Shown one piece after another: positions 30,407 through 38,703 of a DNA stretch of 39,381 bases; the stretch's first letter is position 1; every line of letters starts with the position of its first letter. The stretch comes from a virus. Position numbers and translations under genes: made by a program. The stretch is from positions 1 through 39,381 of IMG/VR virus record IMGVR_UViG_3300046512_000365. One strand, given 5' to 3'. The notes beneath the pieces were generated by a model, which saw only the letters and a program-made list of their open reading frames with translations, had not been told where the DNA came from and did not search any database.

Positions 30407-30702
30407 TGATCCCCGCGCCGATCCTTCCGCTTGTCCGCCGCTCGATCCTCGACCTCATCAACGATGTGGGCGGCGAGGAAAATGACGACGTCCTGACCAT
30501 CATGTTGACGGGGCTTGGCCACCGCTTCCCGCGTCCGGCCGTCGCAGAGCAGATGCGTTGGCTGGCGGACCACGACATGAAGCTGCTCGAAATTACGGAT
30601 ATCGGCTCTTACGTCGTTGCGGCAATCCTGCCGAACGGGCGCGAGGTAGCCGAGGGCCGCCTGAAACTGGACGGCATCTGGCGTCATAAGACGGGCCGCT
30701 GA
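30403..30702 (+). CDS. Winged-helix phage protein (VpaChn25_0724-like)
   Basis: A 99-residue protein with a winged-helix pattern: helices RSILDLINDVGGEENDDVLTIML and RPAVAEQMRWLADHDMKLLEI, then strands SYVVAAILPNGREVAEGR. Proteins of this size and pattern occur between DUF2730 and DUF3486 in Mu-like phages. It may bind DNA during packaging. The assignment combines pattern and position. Confidence 0.72.
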   Translation: MMIPAPILPLVRRSILDLINDVGGEENDDVLTIMLTGLGHRFPRPAVAEQMRWLADHDMKLLEITDIGSYVVAAILPNGREVAEGRLKLDGIWRHKTGR

Positions 30703-30703
30703 C

Positions 30704-31249
30704 ATGGCCCGCAAATCGTCCATGAAAACCCTGCCGTCCGGCATCCAGGCGGCAGTCATCCAGGCCATGGAGGGCGGCGCTACAATCGACGAGATTGTCG
30801 CGAAGCTCGACACCCTGGGCCACCAGCGCTCGCGCTCGGCCGTAGGCCGCTACGCCAAGGAATATGGCCAGATGGCCGCCCGTCAGCGTGACATGCGTTC
30901 GGCGGCCGAAGCCTTCGCCGGTGAGTTTGGCGGGGCCGACAACGTAGAGGGCAAGCTGCTGGTTCAGATGCTGACCAGCATGGGCGCGCGCATGGTTATG
31001 GCGAAGGCAAACAGCGATGAGGATGAAGAACCAGACGCGCTGGAATTCTCGCGCCTGGCTAAAGCCACCAAGGATCTGATTGGCGCTGCAAAGACCGACT
31101 CAGAACGTGACGCGAAAATCCGTGAAGAGGTGCGGAAAGAAGAGCGGCAGCGCGCATCCGACGATGCAGTCAGTGCCGCCCGCGCCGCTGGTGCGTCCGA
31201 CGCGACCATGGACGCGATCAAGAAGAAGCTGCTGGGCCTCGCGGAATGA
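30704..31249 (+). CDS. DUF3486 small terminase subunit (Mu gp27-like)
   Basis: A 181-residue helical protein of the DUF3486 family, thought to recognise phage DNA for packaging. Residues 9-50 hold the HTH-like segment (LPSGIQAAVIQAMEGGATID, EIVAKL, SRSAVGRYAKEYG). The middle carries an acidic stretch (NSDEDEEPDALEFSRLAKAT), and the C-terminal third is highly charged. Its stop overlaps the next start by 4 bp. Confidence 0.83.
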   Translation: MARKSSMKTLPSGIQAAVIQAMEGGATIDEIVAKLDTLGHQRSRSAVGRYAKEYGQMAARQRDMRSAAEAFAGEFGGADNVEGKLLVQMLTSMGARMVMAKANSDEDEEPDALEFSRLAKATKDLIGAAKTDSERDAKIREEVRKEERQRASDDAVSAARAAGASDATMDAIKKKLLGLAE

Positions 31250-31491
31250 CGGACCTGTTTTCCGCCCTGGACCGCCTAGCCGACCCGCCGATCGCGGGCT
31301 TGACCGTCGATGCCGTACCGCCCCAGCGCCTGGAAGCGGCCATCGCCTATCTGCGCCATAAGGGCATTCGCGTGTCCACCTTCATGCTGGGCGACAGCCC
31401 GATCCCGCGTTACGCGGTGTCCGCCTATCTCGGTTCGGCATTGGCTTGCCAAGTCGTCGGCATGGCCCGGCTGAAAGGCATGGGCCTGTGA
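31246..31491 (+). CDS. Hypothetical protein between terminase subunits
   Basis: An 81-residue protein, ATGA-coupled to the small terminase and overlapping the GTG of the large terminase by 4 bp. It looks globular (AAIAYLRHKGIRVSTFMLGD, then YAVSAYLGSALACQVVGM). No family was recognised. Lying between two packaging subunits it may act in packaging. Confidence 0.65.
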   Translation: MTDLFSALDRLADPPIAGLTVDAVPPQRLEAAIAYLRHKGIRVSTFMLGDSPIPRYAVSAYLGSALACQVVGMARLKGMGL

Positions 31492-33026
31492 GTCTCGCCG
31501 ACGTCAAAATCCTGCTGCCCTATCAGTCGTCGGCGATAGCGCTCAGCCATGCCAACATGCTGCTGGTGATCGAAAAATCACGACGCACTGGCATCACCTA
31601 CGGTTTTGCGGCCGACGCCGTCCTAACCGCCGCCCCGGCCAAACGGCCTGAAAACGTCTATTACATCGCCTATAATCTCGACATGACGCGGGAATTCATC
31701 GGCTATGTCGGTGACTTCGCGAAAGCGTTCGACGAGGTCGCCAGCGCGTCGTCGGAATTCCTGTTCGATGATGGATCAGAAAAGGGCGTCAAGGCGCTCC
31801 GGGTGGATTTTCCGTCCGGCAAGGCCGTTATCGCCTTGTCGTCCAAACCGCGATCTCTGCGCGGTATGCAGGGCAAGGTACTGATCGACGAAGCGGCTTT
31901 CCATGACGAGTTGGAAGAACTGCTCAAGGCAGCCATGGCGCTTACCATGTGGGGCAGTCATGTGGTCGTCATCTCAACCCACGACGGCACCGACAACGCG
32001 TTCAACACGCTGATCGAAGAAATCCGCGAAGGCAAGAAGGAGGGCGCTGTCATGCGCCTTACCCTCGCCGACGCCTTAGCGGACGGCCTTTACAAGCGTA
32101 TCTGCCTTCGCACCGGCGTACAGTGGACCCCGGAAGGCGAGAGGGCGTGGGAAGCCTCGCTTCGCAAGCGCTATGGCGACGCGGCTGAAGAAGAACTAGA
32201 CGTGATCCCGTCGAAGGGGTCGGGCGTCTATCTATCGCGCGCAACGATCAAGGCCGCCATGTCGGCCGACCTGCCCGTCGTGCGCCTTGCATGCCCAGCA
32301 GGCTTCGAGCAGCAGCCGGACGAGTTCCGTCAGGACTTCGTGCGCGAGTTCCTAGAGGACAATATCGGGCCGCTGCTACGCCGGTTCGATCCCCATCGTC
32401 GATCCTTCTTCGGCCAGGACTTTGCGAGGGTCGGCGACGTGTCGCCGATGGCGTTCGGCCAACATGATGAGCATCTGAACCTCATCTGCCGGTTCATCCT
32501 CGAAATGCGGAATGTCCCATTTCGCGAGCAGGAATTCGTCCTCAACTGGATCACCGAGCGCGTCCCGAATTTCTGCGCGGGTAAGATGGATGCGCGCGGC
32601 AATGGCTCAGCGCTGGCGGAATATGCCCAGCAGAAATGGGGAGCGGCCCGCATCGAGGCCGTCATGGCCAGCGACAAAACCTATCTGGCTTTCATGCCCA
32701 AACTGAAGGCAGGGCTAGAGGACCGCACCTTTACCATTCCGCTCGACGAGGGCGTGATGGAAGACCTTCGCATGGTCAAAAAGGTGAAGGGCGTTCCCAA
32801 AATCCCTGACGCCTCGACCAATTCCAAGGCCGATGGGGACAAGGGCAAACGCCATGGCGATAATGCCATCGCCCTCATGCACCTGATCGCGGCGGCCGAC
32901 GAGGATGCCGGGCCGATGGAGGTCCACACGCTGGGCGTCGGCCGCACTAGCGCCCCTGAGACCATCATTACCACAACCGGCTTCGGCACCGTCGGCCGCC
33001 GGTCCAACGGATTGTCCATGCAATGA
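31488..33026 (+). CDS. Large terminase subunit (Mu gp28-like)
   Basis: A 512-residue packaging motor and nuclease. I start at the GTG at 31488 overlapping the upstream stop; the longer reading back to 31446 lies in that gene. Residues 29-39 (EKSRRTGITYG) are the Walker A-like motif, and 131-140 (VLIDEAAFHD) the Walker B with catalytic Glu. An ISTHDG coupling motif follows. The nuclease domain has FFGQDFARVGD near residue 306 with the first metal-binding Asp, and later acidic residues near KRHGDNAIALMHL. Overlaps the portal gene by 4 bp. Confidence 0.93.
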   Translation: MSLADVKILLPYQSSAIALSHANMLLVIEKSRRTGITYGFAADAVLTAAPAKRPENVYYIAYNLDMTREFIGYVGDFAKAFDEVASASSEFLFDDGSEKGVKALRVDFPSGKAVIALSSKPRSLRGMQGKVLIDEAAFHDELEELLKAAMALTMWGSHVVVISTHDGTDNAFNTLIEEIREGKKEGAVMRLTLADALADGLYKRICLRTGVQWTPEGERAWEASLRKRYGDAAEEELDVIPSKGSGVYLSRATIKAAMSADLPVVRLACPAGFEQQPDEFRQDFVREFLEDNIGPLLRRFDPHRRSFFGQDFARVGDVSPMAFGQHDEHLNLICRFILEMRNVPFREQEFVLNWITERVPNFCAGKMDARGNGSALAEYAQQKWGAARIEAVMASDKTYLAFMPKLKAGLEDRTFTIPLDEGVMEDLRMVKKVKGVPKIPDASTNSKADGDKGKRHGDNAIALMHLIAAADEDAGPMEVHTLGVGRTSAPETIITTTGFGTVGRRSNGLSMQ

Positions 33027-34576
33027 GCAAGCGTCCTTCGCCTTACCGCTCCGTCGGCCGCGCGGCGGTGGCAAAGCCCGCGCCTGAATTGCAGAACGAG
33101 ATCGCCAGCACCCGCGACGGTCGCGACATCACCCAGCCTTGGGTGCGCGGCCTGCGTGAGGCCAAAGACCCGAAGCTGGCGACCGCCGTCGATTGGGGCG
33201 CCTACGACATCGTGTTCAACGATGATCAGGTCTTCTCGACCATGCAACAGCGCATCGGCGCTGTCGTGGCGCGCGACTGGAACGTCATTGCCGGTGAAAC
33301 CGAAGACCCCCGTGCCGAAAAGGCGGCGGAAGCCTTCGACACGATGATGAAGCGCCTGCCGTGGGACCGCGTCACCCGCAAAATGCTGATGGCCAGTTTC
33401 TATGGCTACAGCGTTGCCGAACTGATGTGGGGCTATCGCGATGGCCGGTTCGACGTCGTGGGGATCAAGGTGCGTCATGCGCGCCGGTTCCGCTATGACG
33501 ACGAAGATCGCCTACGCATGCTCACTCCCACGAATATGCAGGGCGAAATCATGCCCGACCGCAAATTCTGGGTGCATGCGGTCGGGGCGGCCGACGATGA
33601 TCAGCCATATGGGCATGGGCTGGCGCACTGGCTCTACTGGCCGACGCTGTTCAAGCGCAATGGCATCCGTTTCTGGAACATCTTCCTCGACAAGTTCGGG
33701 ACGCCGACCGCCAAAGGCACCTATCCGCGCGGATCGAGCAAAGAAGACATCAACAAGCTGCTGATGGCGCTTCAGGCTATCGCCACCGACAGCGGGTTCG
33801 TTGTGCCAGATGGCATGGCGGTGGAGCTGCTCGGCGCGGCACGATCGGGTACGGGCGACTATCACCAGCTTTGCCTCTACATGGACGCGGCCATCGCAAA
33901 GATCGTCCTCTCGCAGACGATGACCACGGATAACGGCTCGTCTCGCTCGCAGGGTGAAGTCCATGCCGACGTGAAGCTGGAAGTGGTCAAGACCGACGCC
34001 GACGATCTGACCGACAGCTTCGCTCAGGTCGCGCGCTGGTGGACCGACTTCAACTTCGGCCCCGATGTGGCCGCGCCGATCGTGCGCCGCATCGTCGAGG
34101 AAGAAGAGGACGCCAAGGCCAACGCCGAAACCGACAAAATCCATGGCGAGAATGGCTGGGTTCGAACCGAAGAGAGTTTCCAGGACACCTATGGCGAAGG
34201 CTTCGTTCGCCGCGACGACAAGGATGCACCGACGGGGTCGCAGCAACCTACCAAAGCGGAGCCACCCGGCGCTGCCAACGATGATGTCACGCCCCCCGCA
34301 ACAGCAGCTAGTTTCGCAGAAGACGATGACCATGACAACGCTGACAGCATCGTCGATCGCATGATTGCCGAGGATGGCTACCGAGTCGCAAGCGCCATGA
34401 CCGGGACGCTCGTCGATCGCCTGCTGTCCGCCGATAGCGAAACCGAAGCCCGTGCGATCCTCGCCGATGGCCTGGGCATCATGGACGAGCAGCCGCTTGT
34501 CCAGGCCTTGGAACGAGCCGGTTTCGCAGCCCAACTTGACGCTGCCACCCAGCGTCCCACTCAGGGAGAAAATTGA
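33023..34576 (+). CDS. Portal protein (DUF935, Mu gp29-like)
   Basis: A 517-residue portal of the DUF935 family. Family features include [44 protein letters not shown], the [11 protein letters not shown] segment, and [23 protein letters not shown], followed by GTGDYH and the [22 protein letters not shown] region. The C-terminal 150 residues are acidic and partly low complexity ([20 protein letters not shown]), then end in a helical domain. It follows the large terminase and precedes the GapR-like gene with a TGATG overlap. Confidence 0.93.
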   Translation: MSKRPSPYRSVGRAAVAKPAPELQNEIASTRDGRDITQPWVRGLREAKDPKLATAVDWGAYDIVFNDDQVFSTMQQRIGAVVARDWNVIAGETEDPRAEKAAEAFDTMMKRLPWDRVTRKMLMASFYGYSVAELMWGYRDGRFDVVGIKVRHARRFRYDDEDRLRMLTPTNMQGEIMPDRKFWVHAVGAADDDQPYGHGLAHWLYWPTLFKRNGIRFWNIFLDKFGTPTAKGTYPRGSSKEDINKLLMALQAIATDSGFVVPDGMAVELLGAARSGTGDYHQLCLYMDAAIAKIVLSQTMTTDNGSSRSQGEVHADVKLEVVKTDADDLTDSFAQVARWWTDFNFGPDVAAPIVRRIVEEEEDAKANAETDKIHGENGWVRTEESFQDTYGEGFVRRDDKDAPTGSQQPTKAEPPGAANDDVTPPATAASFAEDDDHDNADSIVDRMIAEDGYRVASAMTGTLVDRLLSADSETEARAILADGLGIMDEQPLVQALERAGFAAQLDAATQRPTQGEN

Positions 34577-34818
34577 TGTCGTCAGGGAATGTCGCCGGAG
34601 AGCAGTTGCGTCTGCTGATCGAACGTATCGAGCGCCTGGAAGATGAAAAGAAGGGCATCGGCGACGATATCAAGGACGTCTATCTTGAAGGAAAGGCGAC
34701 TGGCTACGACACGAAAATGATGCGTGAGGTTATCCGGTTACGGAAGATGGCTCCGCACGACCGTCAAGAAATGGAAGCCATCCTTCAATCCTATCTGGCT
34801 GCGCTCGGAATGGAATGA
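34576..34818 (+). CDS. GapR-like (DUF2312) DNA-binding protein
   Basis: An 80-residue protein closely matching the DUF2312/GapR family, chromosome-structuring proteins of alphaproteobacteria that clamp overtwisted DNA. The layout is visible throughout: [20 protein letters not shown], then [29 protein letters not shown], then [12 protein letters not shown]. It is located inside the late head operon, between portal and Mu F-like genes, with overlapping starts and stops. I start at the ATG at 34576 overlapping the portal stop. Possible roles are DNA topology during packaging or replicative transposition, or interference with host GapR. Confidence 0.88.
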   Translation: MSSGNVAGEQLRLLIERIERLEDEKKGIGDDIKDVYLEGKATGYDTKMMREVIRLRKMAPHDRQEMEAILQSYLAALGME

Positions 34819-36023
34819 TGAGCGACCAGCTTGGCTACTCTATCTTCCTGAAGCCTGACGACGTCGTCCGCGCCTTCAAGGCGCGTGGCGCGTTGCAACA
34901 GACTGTCCGTTGGTCGGAAATGATGCATGGCGACCATGCAGTCGGCTTCACCGTAGCCAAGATCGCCAAGCTGGACCTCCTTCGCACCATGCGCGCGTCG
35001 ATCGATGACGTTCTGCGCAACGGCGGCACCTATGAAGGCTGGAAAGCAGGCATACTGCCCGTTTTGAAAAAGGCGGGATGGTGGGGCGCGGTCACCAATG
35101 TGGAACTGACGGGCACGGACGAAACCGTCATCGTCAACAATCGCCGCCTGCGGACCATCTACAACACCAACGTCCGAATGAGCATGGCGACAGGTCATTG
35201 GGCGCGTATTCAGCGTCAAAAGGACGTACTTCCCTATCTCCGCTACTTGCCATCGTCGTCGGAGCATAAGCGCCCGCTCCATAAGACCTGGTATGGCATC
35301 TTGTTGCCGGTGGATCATCCTTTCTGGCAGACGCATTTCCCGCCCAACGGCTGGGGCTGCAAATGCCACTTCGAGCAGGTTTCCGAGCGCAAGATGCGCC
35401 GCATGGGCTGGGCCGTCACACCCGACCAGCAGCTTCCGCAAGGTTCGCGTCAGTTTTACCCTGCAAACGGCGACACCATCACCGTGCCAGACGGCATTGA
35501 CCCTGGCTTTAGCTACAACCCTGGCACTGCCCACCTTCGGGCCGTCGCGGCGAAGGCCGCCAACTCGATCCAACAGGCGCTTGATGCGGGACTTGAGGAT
35601 GCAGCGCGATTGACGCTGCGGCAGATTGTCGACGACGTCGCCTTTGAGCAGTTCGTTGCATTGCCGAACCCCGGCTTCCCGGTGATGATCCTCAACCAGC
35701 AGCTTCAGGCTGCGATCGGGGCAAAAGCTCGTCTGGCGATCTTGTCAGATACGACCGTTGCAAAGCAGATCGACAAGCGGCCCAATTTGACGTTGGCGAT
35801 CTATCGTCAGTTACCCACCCTTTCAGATCGCGCGGACATCGTGGCGTTGGACGGTGAGAACGTCCTTATATTCGCGCGGGAGGCGAACGGACAATGGACC
35901 GTCGCCATCATGAAACGGACAGCAAGCGGTCAAGGCCTGTTTGTCACCAGCGTCCGGTCGCAGAACGCCAGCAGTTTACCCCGACTGCTCAAGGGGACGG
36001 AGATCATCGTTGATCGTCGGTGA
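34815..36023 (+). CDS. Mu F-like head morphogenesis protein with RNase-like C-terminus
   Basis: A 402-residue minor head protein of the Mu F/SPP1 gp7 family. Residues 110-200 carry the family's core: [48 protein letters not shown] (a His and Cys pair typical of the domain). The C-terminal 120 residues (from about 285) form a separate alpha/beta domain: [40 protein letters not shown], then [20 protein letters not shown]. This resembles the barnase/EndoU/colicin-like (PBECR) nuclease domains seen fused to Mu F-like proteins. Nuclease function is inferred. Confidence 0.85.
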   Translation: MMSDQLGYSIFLKPDDVVRAFKARGALQQTVRWSEMMHGDHAVGFTVAKIAKLDLLRTMRASIDDVLRNGGTYEGWKAGILPVLKKAGWWGAVTNVELTGTDETVIVNNRRLRTIYNTNVRMSMATGHWARIQRQKDVLPYLRYLPSSSEHKRPLHKTWYGILLPVDHPFWQTHFPPNGWGCKCHFEQVSERKMRRMGWAVTPDQQLPQGSRQFYPANGDTITVPDGIDPGFSYNPGTAHLRAVAAKAANSIQQALDAGLEDAARLTLRQIVDDVAFEQFVALPNPGFPVMILNQQLQAAIGAKARLAILSDTTVAKQIDKRPNLTLAIYRQLPTLSDRADIVALDGENVLIFAREANGQWTVAIMKRTASGQGLFVTSVRSQNASSLPRLLKGTEIIVDRR

Positions 36024-36219
36024 GGAAGTACGACGCGCGGCGAGGACTTGCATCCCTCGCATGACGCTACGTCGGCCTAATGGCCAGCGTGCTACGGCCG
36101 CAAGGTTCACCGTGTCACGCGCGTCGCCAGTACCTTGTATCAAAAACTTTGAACAAAATACAGTGGCGCGCTCACCCTTATCGCTGCACAAAAGCATAGT
36201 TGAATATCGTGGGGGCCTA
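36024..36219. other. Intergenic region between F-like gene and membrane moron
   Basis: About 200 bp with no convincing gene. The frame of the downstream gene stays open through it but begins inside the F-like gene and reads as an Arg/Pro-rich, non-protein-like peptide. Composition changes here from phage-like GC-rich to AT-richer, so it is likely a junction where the moron was acquired, and should hold its promoter. I could not place a -10/-35 pair with confidence. Confidence 0.4.
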
Positions 36220-37041
36220 ATGTCACAAACCGAGACCAGTTCGAACCGATTTGTGCTGTTTTCTCTGACCGAGGCGGCAGTATTTTTACCTGCGATCCAT
36301 TTCGCTGCCACCATAACATACCTTTATGCCTACGCTTTGGTATACGGCAGCGGCATGATCAACATGGTTTCCTTCGCCGACGTAGGAAGCACGGCGATAC
36401 GCGCCATGCCTAATGTGTACATCAGCGCTCTTGTGACAGTATTTCTGACTAACGTGGTTGCACCTAAGTTTCAGCGGAAAGCGCTCATTACAGATCAGCG
36501 CTCGGGCGTCTCTAAGGGGATTTTGGTCGCGGTAGGCCTCATTTTGGCCATTGCGTTCATTACGCCGGCTATCGGTATGTGGCTTTCCTATAGAAATGGA
36601 GGGGCGCCGTTCCAGCCTATTATGTTGGCAACTCCGTGGATTACTTTGCTGAGCGCTTTTGGCTTTGGATTGACCGTACACCTTAAACTCGCTCGCCCCG
36701 CGTTCGTGTGCATAATGTTTCTGATGACCGTGTTCGCAATGTCGAGCTACCGTGGCGGTGAAGCCGCGCAAGACGATAAGTATGCAACGTACGGTGATCC
36801 CCTGTATCGGCGTGCTAAGTGCAAAGGGAACGAGATCCTCAATTCCATCGGCGATGGCTTCCTCATCCTTAAACCCGACGGATATCAGCAAATTGTAAAC
36901 GGAGAATGCGCAGCCCGATTTGATATGCCCCCCCGCAAATGGTGGGATGCCAAACTCAAGCGGGATGCCAAACTCAAGCAGGATGCAAGAGCTAAAGAGC
37001 GCAAGCGAAGCTCAGTTCCGCGCGAACCAACGAAAAAATAA
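36220..37041 (+). CDS. Multi-pass membrane protein (moron)
   Basis: A 273-residue protein starting at ATG 36220 behind GGGGG with 4-nt spacing; the longer open frame upstream is not coding. It has about five transmembrane helices in residues 10-185 (for example LTEAAVFLPAIHFAATITYL, GILVAVGLILAIAFITPAIG, AFVCIMFLMTVFAMSSY), then a periplasmic or cytoplasmic domain with two cysteines and a very basic tail made of an 18-bp tandem repeat (DAKLKR DAKLKQ). It is AT-rich compared with phage genes. Family unknown; a superinfection-exclusion or envelope-modifying role is possible. Confidence 0.7.
   Translation: MSQTETSSNRFVLFSLTEAAVFLPAIHFAATITYLYAYALVYGSGMINMVSFADVGSTAIRAMPNVYISALVTVFLTNVVAPKFQRKALITDQRSGVSKGILVAVGLILAIAFITPAIGMWLSYRNGGAPFQPIMLATPWITLLSAFGFGLTVHLKLARPAFVCIMFLMTVFAMSSYRGGEAAQDDKYATYGDPLYRRAKCKGNEILNSIGDGFLILKPDGYQQIVNGECAARFDMPPRKWWDAKLKRDAKLKQDARAKERKRSSVPREPTKK
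36944..36979 (+). repeat. 18-bp tandem repeat in the membrane-protein gene
   Basis: GGGATGCCAAACTCAAGC occurs twice exactly in tandem (36944-36961 and 36962-36979), followed by a degenerate third copy. Because the unit is 18 bp, changes in copy number would add or remove six charged residues without breaking the frame. It encodes the basic C-terminal tail. Confidence 0.85.
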
Positions 37042-37062
37042 TCAGCCGCTGGAAGGCGGAGG

Positions 37063-38034
37063 ATGGAGCGCTCCAACGCTCCAAGCCGACGGACATCACC
37101 CGTCATGATCCGACCGGCGCCAGCCGGAACCATCCCGCCATCCAACGTTGGACAGCGAGATCAAATAGAGAACATCGTGATAGAGTCGAGTCCATTTTCA
37201 CCCGTGCAGCACAACGTATGCAACGATAGTGCAGCGGCACTTCAATCCGTTTGCCCAGTCCGTCCGGTTGCCCCCTATATCGGCGGCAAGCGTAACCTAG
37301 CGAAGCGTATTATTGCCCGCATCAACGCCACACCGCACACCACCTATGCGGAGGTCTTTGTTGGGATGGGTGGCATTTTCCTCCGGCGCGACCAGCGACC
37401 CCAAGCTGAAGTTATCAATGACTGGTCGAAGGATGTCTCTACATTCTTCCTCGTCCTCCAGCATCACTATGTGGCTTTCACCGACATGATCCGGTTCCAG
37501 ATCGCATCGCGAGCCAATTTCGAGAAGCTGCTGGCAACCCCTGGTGAATCGCTGACGGACATGCAGCGAGCGGCCCGCTTCCTGTATGTCCAGCGGATGT
37601 GTTTTGGCGGGAAAGTGGATGGTCGCCACTTTGGCGTAGCCCCCAGCAGGCCGAGCCGGTTCGACGTGACAAAAATCCAGCCGATGCTGGAGGCAGTGCA
37701 TGAGCGCCTCGCCCCGGTCACTATCGAACGGCTCCGGTGGCAGGACTTCCTGCGCCGGTACGATCGCCCCGGCACTCTCTTTTATCTCGACCCGCCATAC
37801 TTCAATTCGGAAGGGGACTATGGCGGTGGCATGTTCAGCCAAGCCGAATTTGTCGAAATGGCGGATATGCTGAGACACCTGAAAGGGCGCTTTATCCTGA
37901 GCTTGAACGACCACCCGGTCGTTCGATCCATCTTTGCTTATTTCGCTATTGAGGGGGTAGAAACCACCTACCAGGTCAGCGGAAATGGTCGCGCACAAAA
38001 GGCGCATGAACTCATCATCTCGACGCCGTCGTAA
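37063..38034 (+). CDS. D12-class DNA adenine methylase (Dam-like)
   Basis: A 323-residue N6-adenine methyltransferase of the D12 class. Motif I-like PYIGGKRNLAKRI begins at residue 71 and the catalytic DPPYF motif is at 243-247; between them lie FVGMGGIFLRRDQRPQAEVINDWSKD and the RFLYVQRMCFGGK segment of the family. The start at 37063 has GGAAGG six bases upstream; ATG 37105 and GTG 37177 are alternatives, since the first 60 residues do not look conserved. It is at the right end of the phage, the place of mom in Mu, and may protect phage DNA from restriction. Confidence 0.87.
   Translation: MERSNAPSRRTSPVMIRPAPAGTIPPSNVGQRDQIENIVIESSPFSPVQHNVCNDSAAALQSVCPVRPVAPYIGGKRNLAKRIIARINATPHTTYAEVFVGMGGIFLRRDQRPQAEVINDWSKDVSTFFLVLQHHYVAFTDMIRFQIASRANFEKLLATPGESLTDMQRAARFLYVQRMCFGGKVDGRHFGVAPSRPSRFDVTKIQPMLEAVHERLAPVTIERLRWQDFLRRYDRPGTLFYLDPPYFNSEGDYGGGMFSQAEFVEMADMLRHLKGRFILSLNDHPVVRSIFAYFAIEGVETTYQVSGNGRAQKAHELIISTPS
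37064..37083 (+). promoter_or_regulatory. Hairpin over the methylase start
   Basis: TGGAGCG-CTCCAA-CGCTCCA is a perfect 7-bp stem that contains the start codon region of the first possible ATG (37063). In mRNA it would hide that start and could favour the ATG at 37105 or act as a translational brake. In Mu the mom gene at this place is controlled at translation by Com; the parallel is only suggestive. Confidence 0.35.
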
Positions 38035-38408
38035 TGCTCAAATCGCTTTCCACTTTCGCTTTCCACTTTGGGTTCCCTCTGCGGCCCCCGAGAGGATAAG
38101 CAAGCGCCCGGTAATCTGCGCCAAATGCAAAGTGGAAAGCGATTTTTACAGAAAGTGGAAAGTGCCCACGGATTTCTGCCATTTTCCAAGCACCAGGAAG
38201 GCTCCTTTGCCGACCAGACCGCAAAATGCGCCAAAAATTATCCAGTTGCCACCGCGCTGTCTTCAAACGCGCGAAACGCCCATTTTCCAGGCATCTCATC
38301 CCGATATGTCCCGCCTAGGCCCCCAATATCCCGCATCAATCGAAGTGGGTAATAAATGGCGCGGCACACGGATCAGGTTTGGTACCCCGAAATGATGATC
38401 CGTGCTTG
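38035..38408. other. Right-end non-coding region, candidate phage end
   Basis: No credible gene is present between the methylase and the small host ORF. Open frames here (for example 38015-38299 on the minus strand) only reflect repeat-derived sequence. The region holds the 13-bp repeats described separately and two further related motifs, GCCATTTTCCAAGC (near 38178) and CCCATTTTCCAGGC (near 38278). The phage right terminus (expected ...CA) should lie between about 38165 and 38408; I could not fix the exact base without the left end. Confidence 0.5.
38044..38164. repeat. Tandem and inverted 13-bp repeats, likely transposase-binding sites
   Basis: CGCTTTCCACTTT occurs twice in direct tandem (38044-38056, 38057-38069). 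Its exact inverse AAAGTGGAAAGCG is at 38129-38141, and AAAGTGGAAAGTG (one mismatch) at 38152-38164, 23 bp further. Two tandem copies followed by two inverted copies near the end of the phage, downstream of its last gene, match the arrangement of multiple MuA-type sites at a transposon end. Equivalent copies would be expected at the unseen left end. Confidence 0.6.
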
Positions 38409-38594
38409 TCATTGGCCGATGCTCCTGCGATATGTGTTCATGAAATGTTCTACCCTTCTTCGCACCCGATCCCCCGGTTCGCGGCCCAGGCGCAGGTCGA
38501 AGACCAGCCGGGGATCGCGCACGCATTGGCGTCCGAATCGGGTGGGTGGGATCTGAAATTCGTGAATGAACTGTTCGATCTTGCGCAGCAGCAT
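38409..38594 (-). CDS. Small conserved-looking host protein
   Basis: A 61-residue basic protein (KIEQFIHEFQIPPTRFGRQC, then DPRLVFDLRLGREPGDRVRR), with an ATG preceded by GGAAGAG. The pattern TRFGR-xxRDPRLVxDLR-GREP recalls small HTH-like proteins I associate with sphingomonad chromosomes. It is divergent from the S24 gene, with that gene's operators in between. It probably marks the host side of the prophage junction; its C-terminal end lies close to the presumed insertion point and could be altered by it. Confidence 0.65.
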   Translation of the reverse strand: MLLRKIEQFIHEFQIPPTRFGRQCVRDPRLVFDLRLGREPGDRVRRRVEHFMNTYRRSIGQ

Positions 38595-38638
38595 GGGCTT
38601 TCTCTTCCCCCGTCAGTGCGACTCGCCCGCTGCGAGTC

Positions 38639-38693
38639 GATAGGTATATTCCTATCTCAAACTCAATTTCCTACTTGTCTAGGAAAATTCCTA
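38639..38693. promoter_or_regulatory. Operator cluster upstream of the host S24 gene
   Basis: Three overlapping or adjacent inverted repeats share the half-site TAGG(AA): GATAGG-TATATT-CCTATC (38639-38656), TTTCCTA-CTTGTC-TAGGAAA (38667-38686) and TAGGAAAATTCCTA (38680-38693). They end ten bases before the S24 ATG at 38704. This is what an autoregulated S24 repressor would bind. The sequence differs from the phage operators (AACATC/GATGTT), so the two repressors should not cross-react. Confidence 0.7.
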
Positions 38694-38703
38694 TCACTAT
38701 GGA

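Noticed and set aside
34730-34747. TTATCCG-GTTA-CGGAAGA, a weak dyad match
   Set aside because: Inside the GapR-like coding sequence with neither half perfect, and no new transcription unit follows.
35941-36219. N-terminal extension of the membrane protein by 93 codons
   Set aside because: The extension overlaps the F-like gene and reads as an Arg/Pro-rich, unstructured peptide. GGGGG before the ATG at 36220 marks a better start.
38015-38299. 94-codon open frame on the minus strand
   Set aside because: It runs through the 13-bp repeats and related motifs, giving a repetitive peptide, and overlaps the methylase end. More likely non-coding phage-end DNA.
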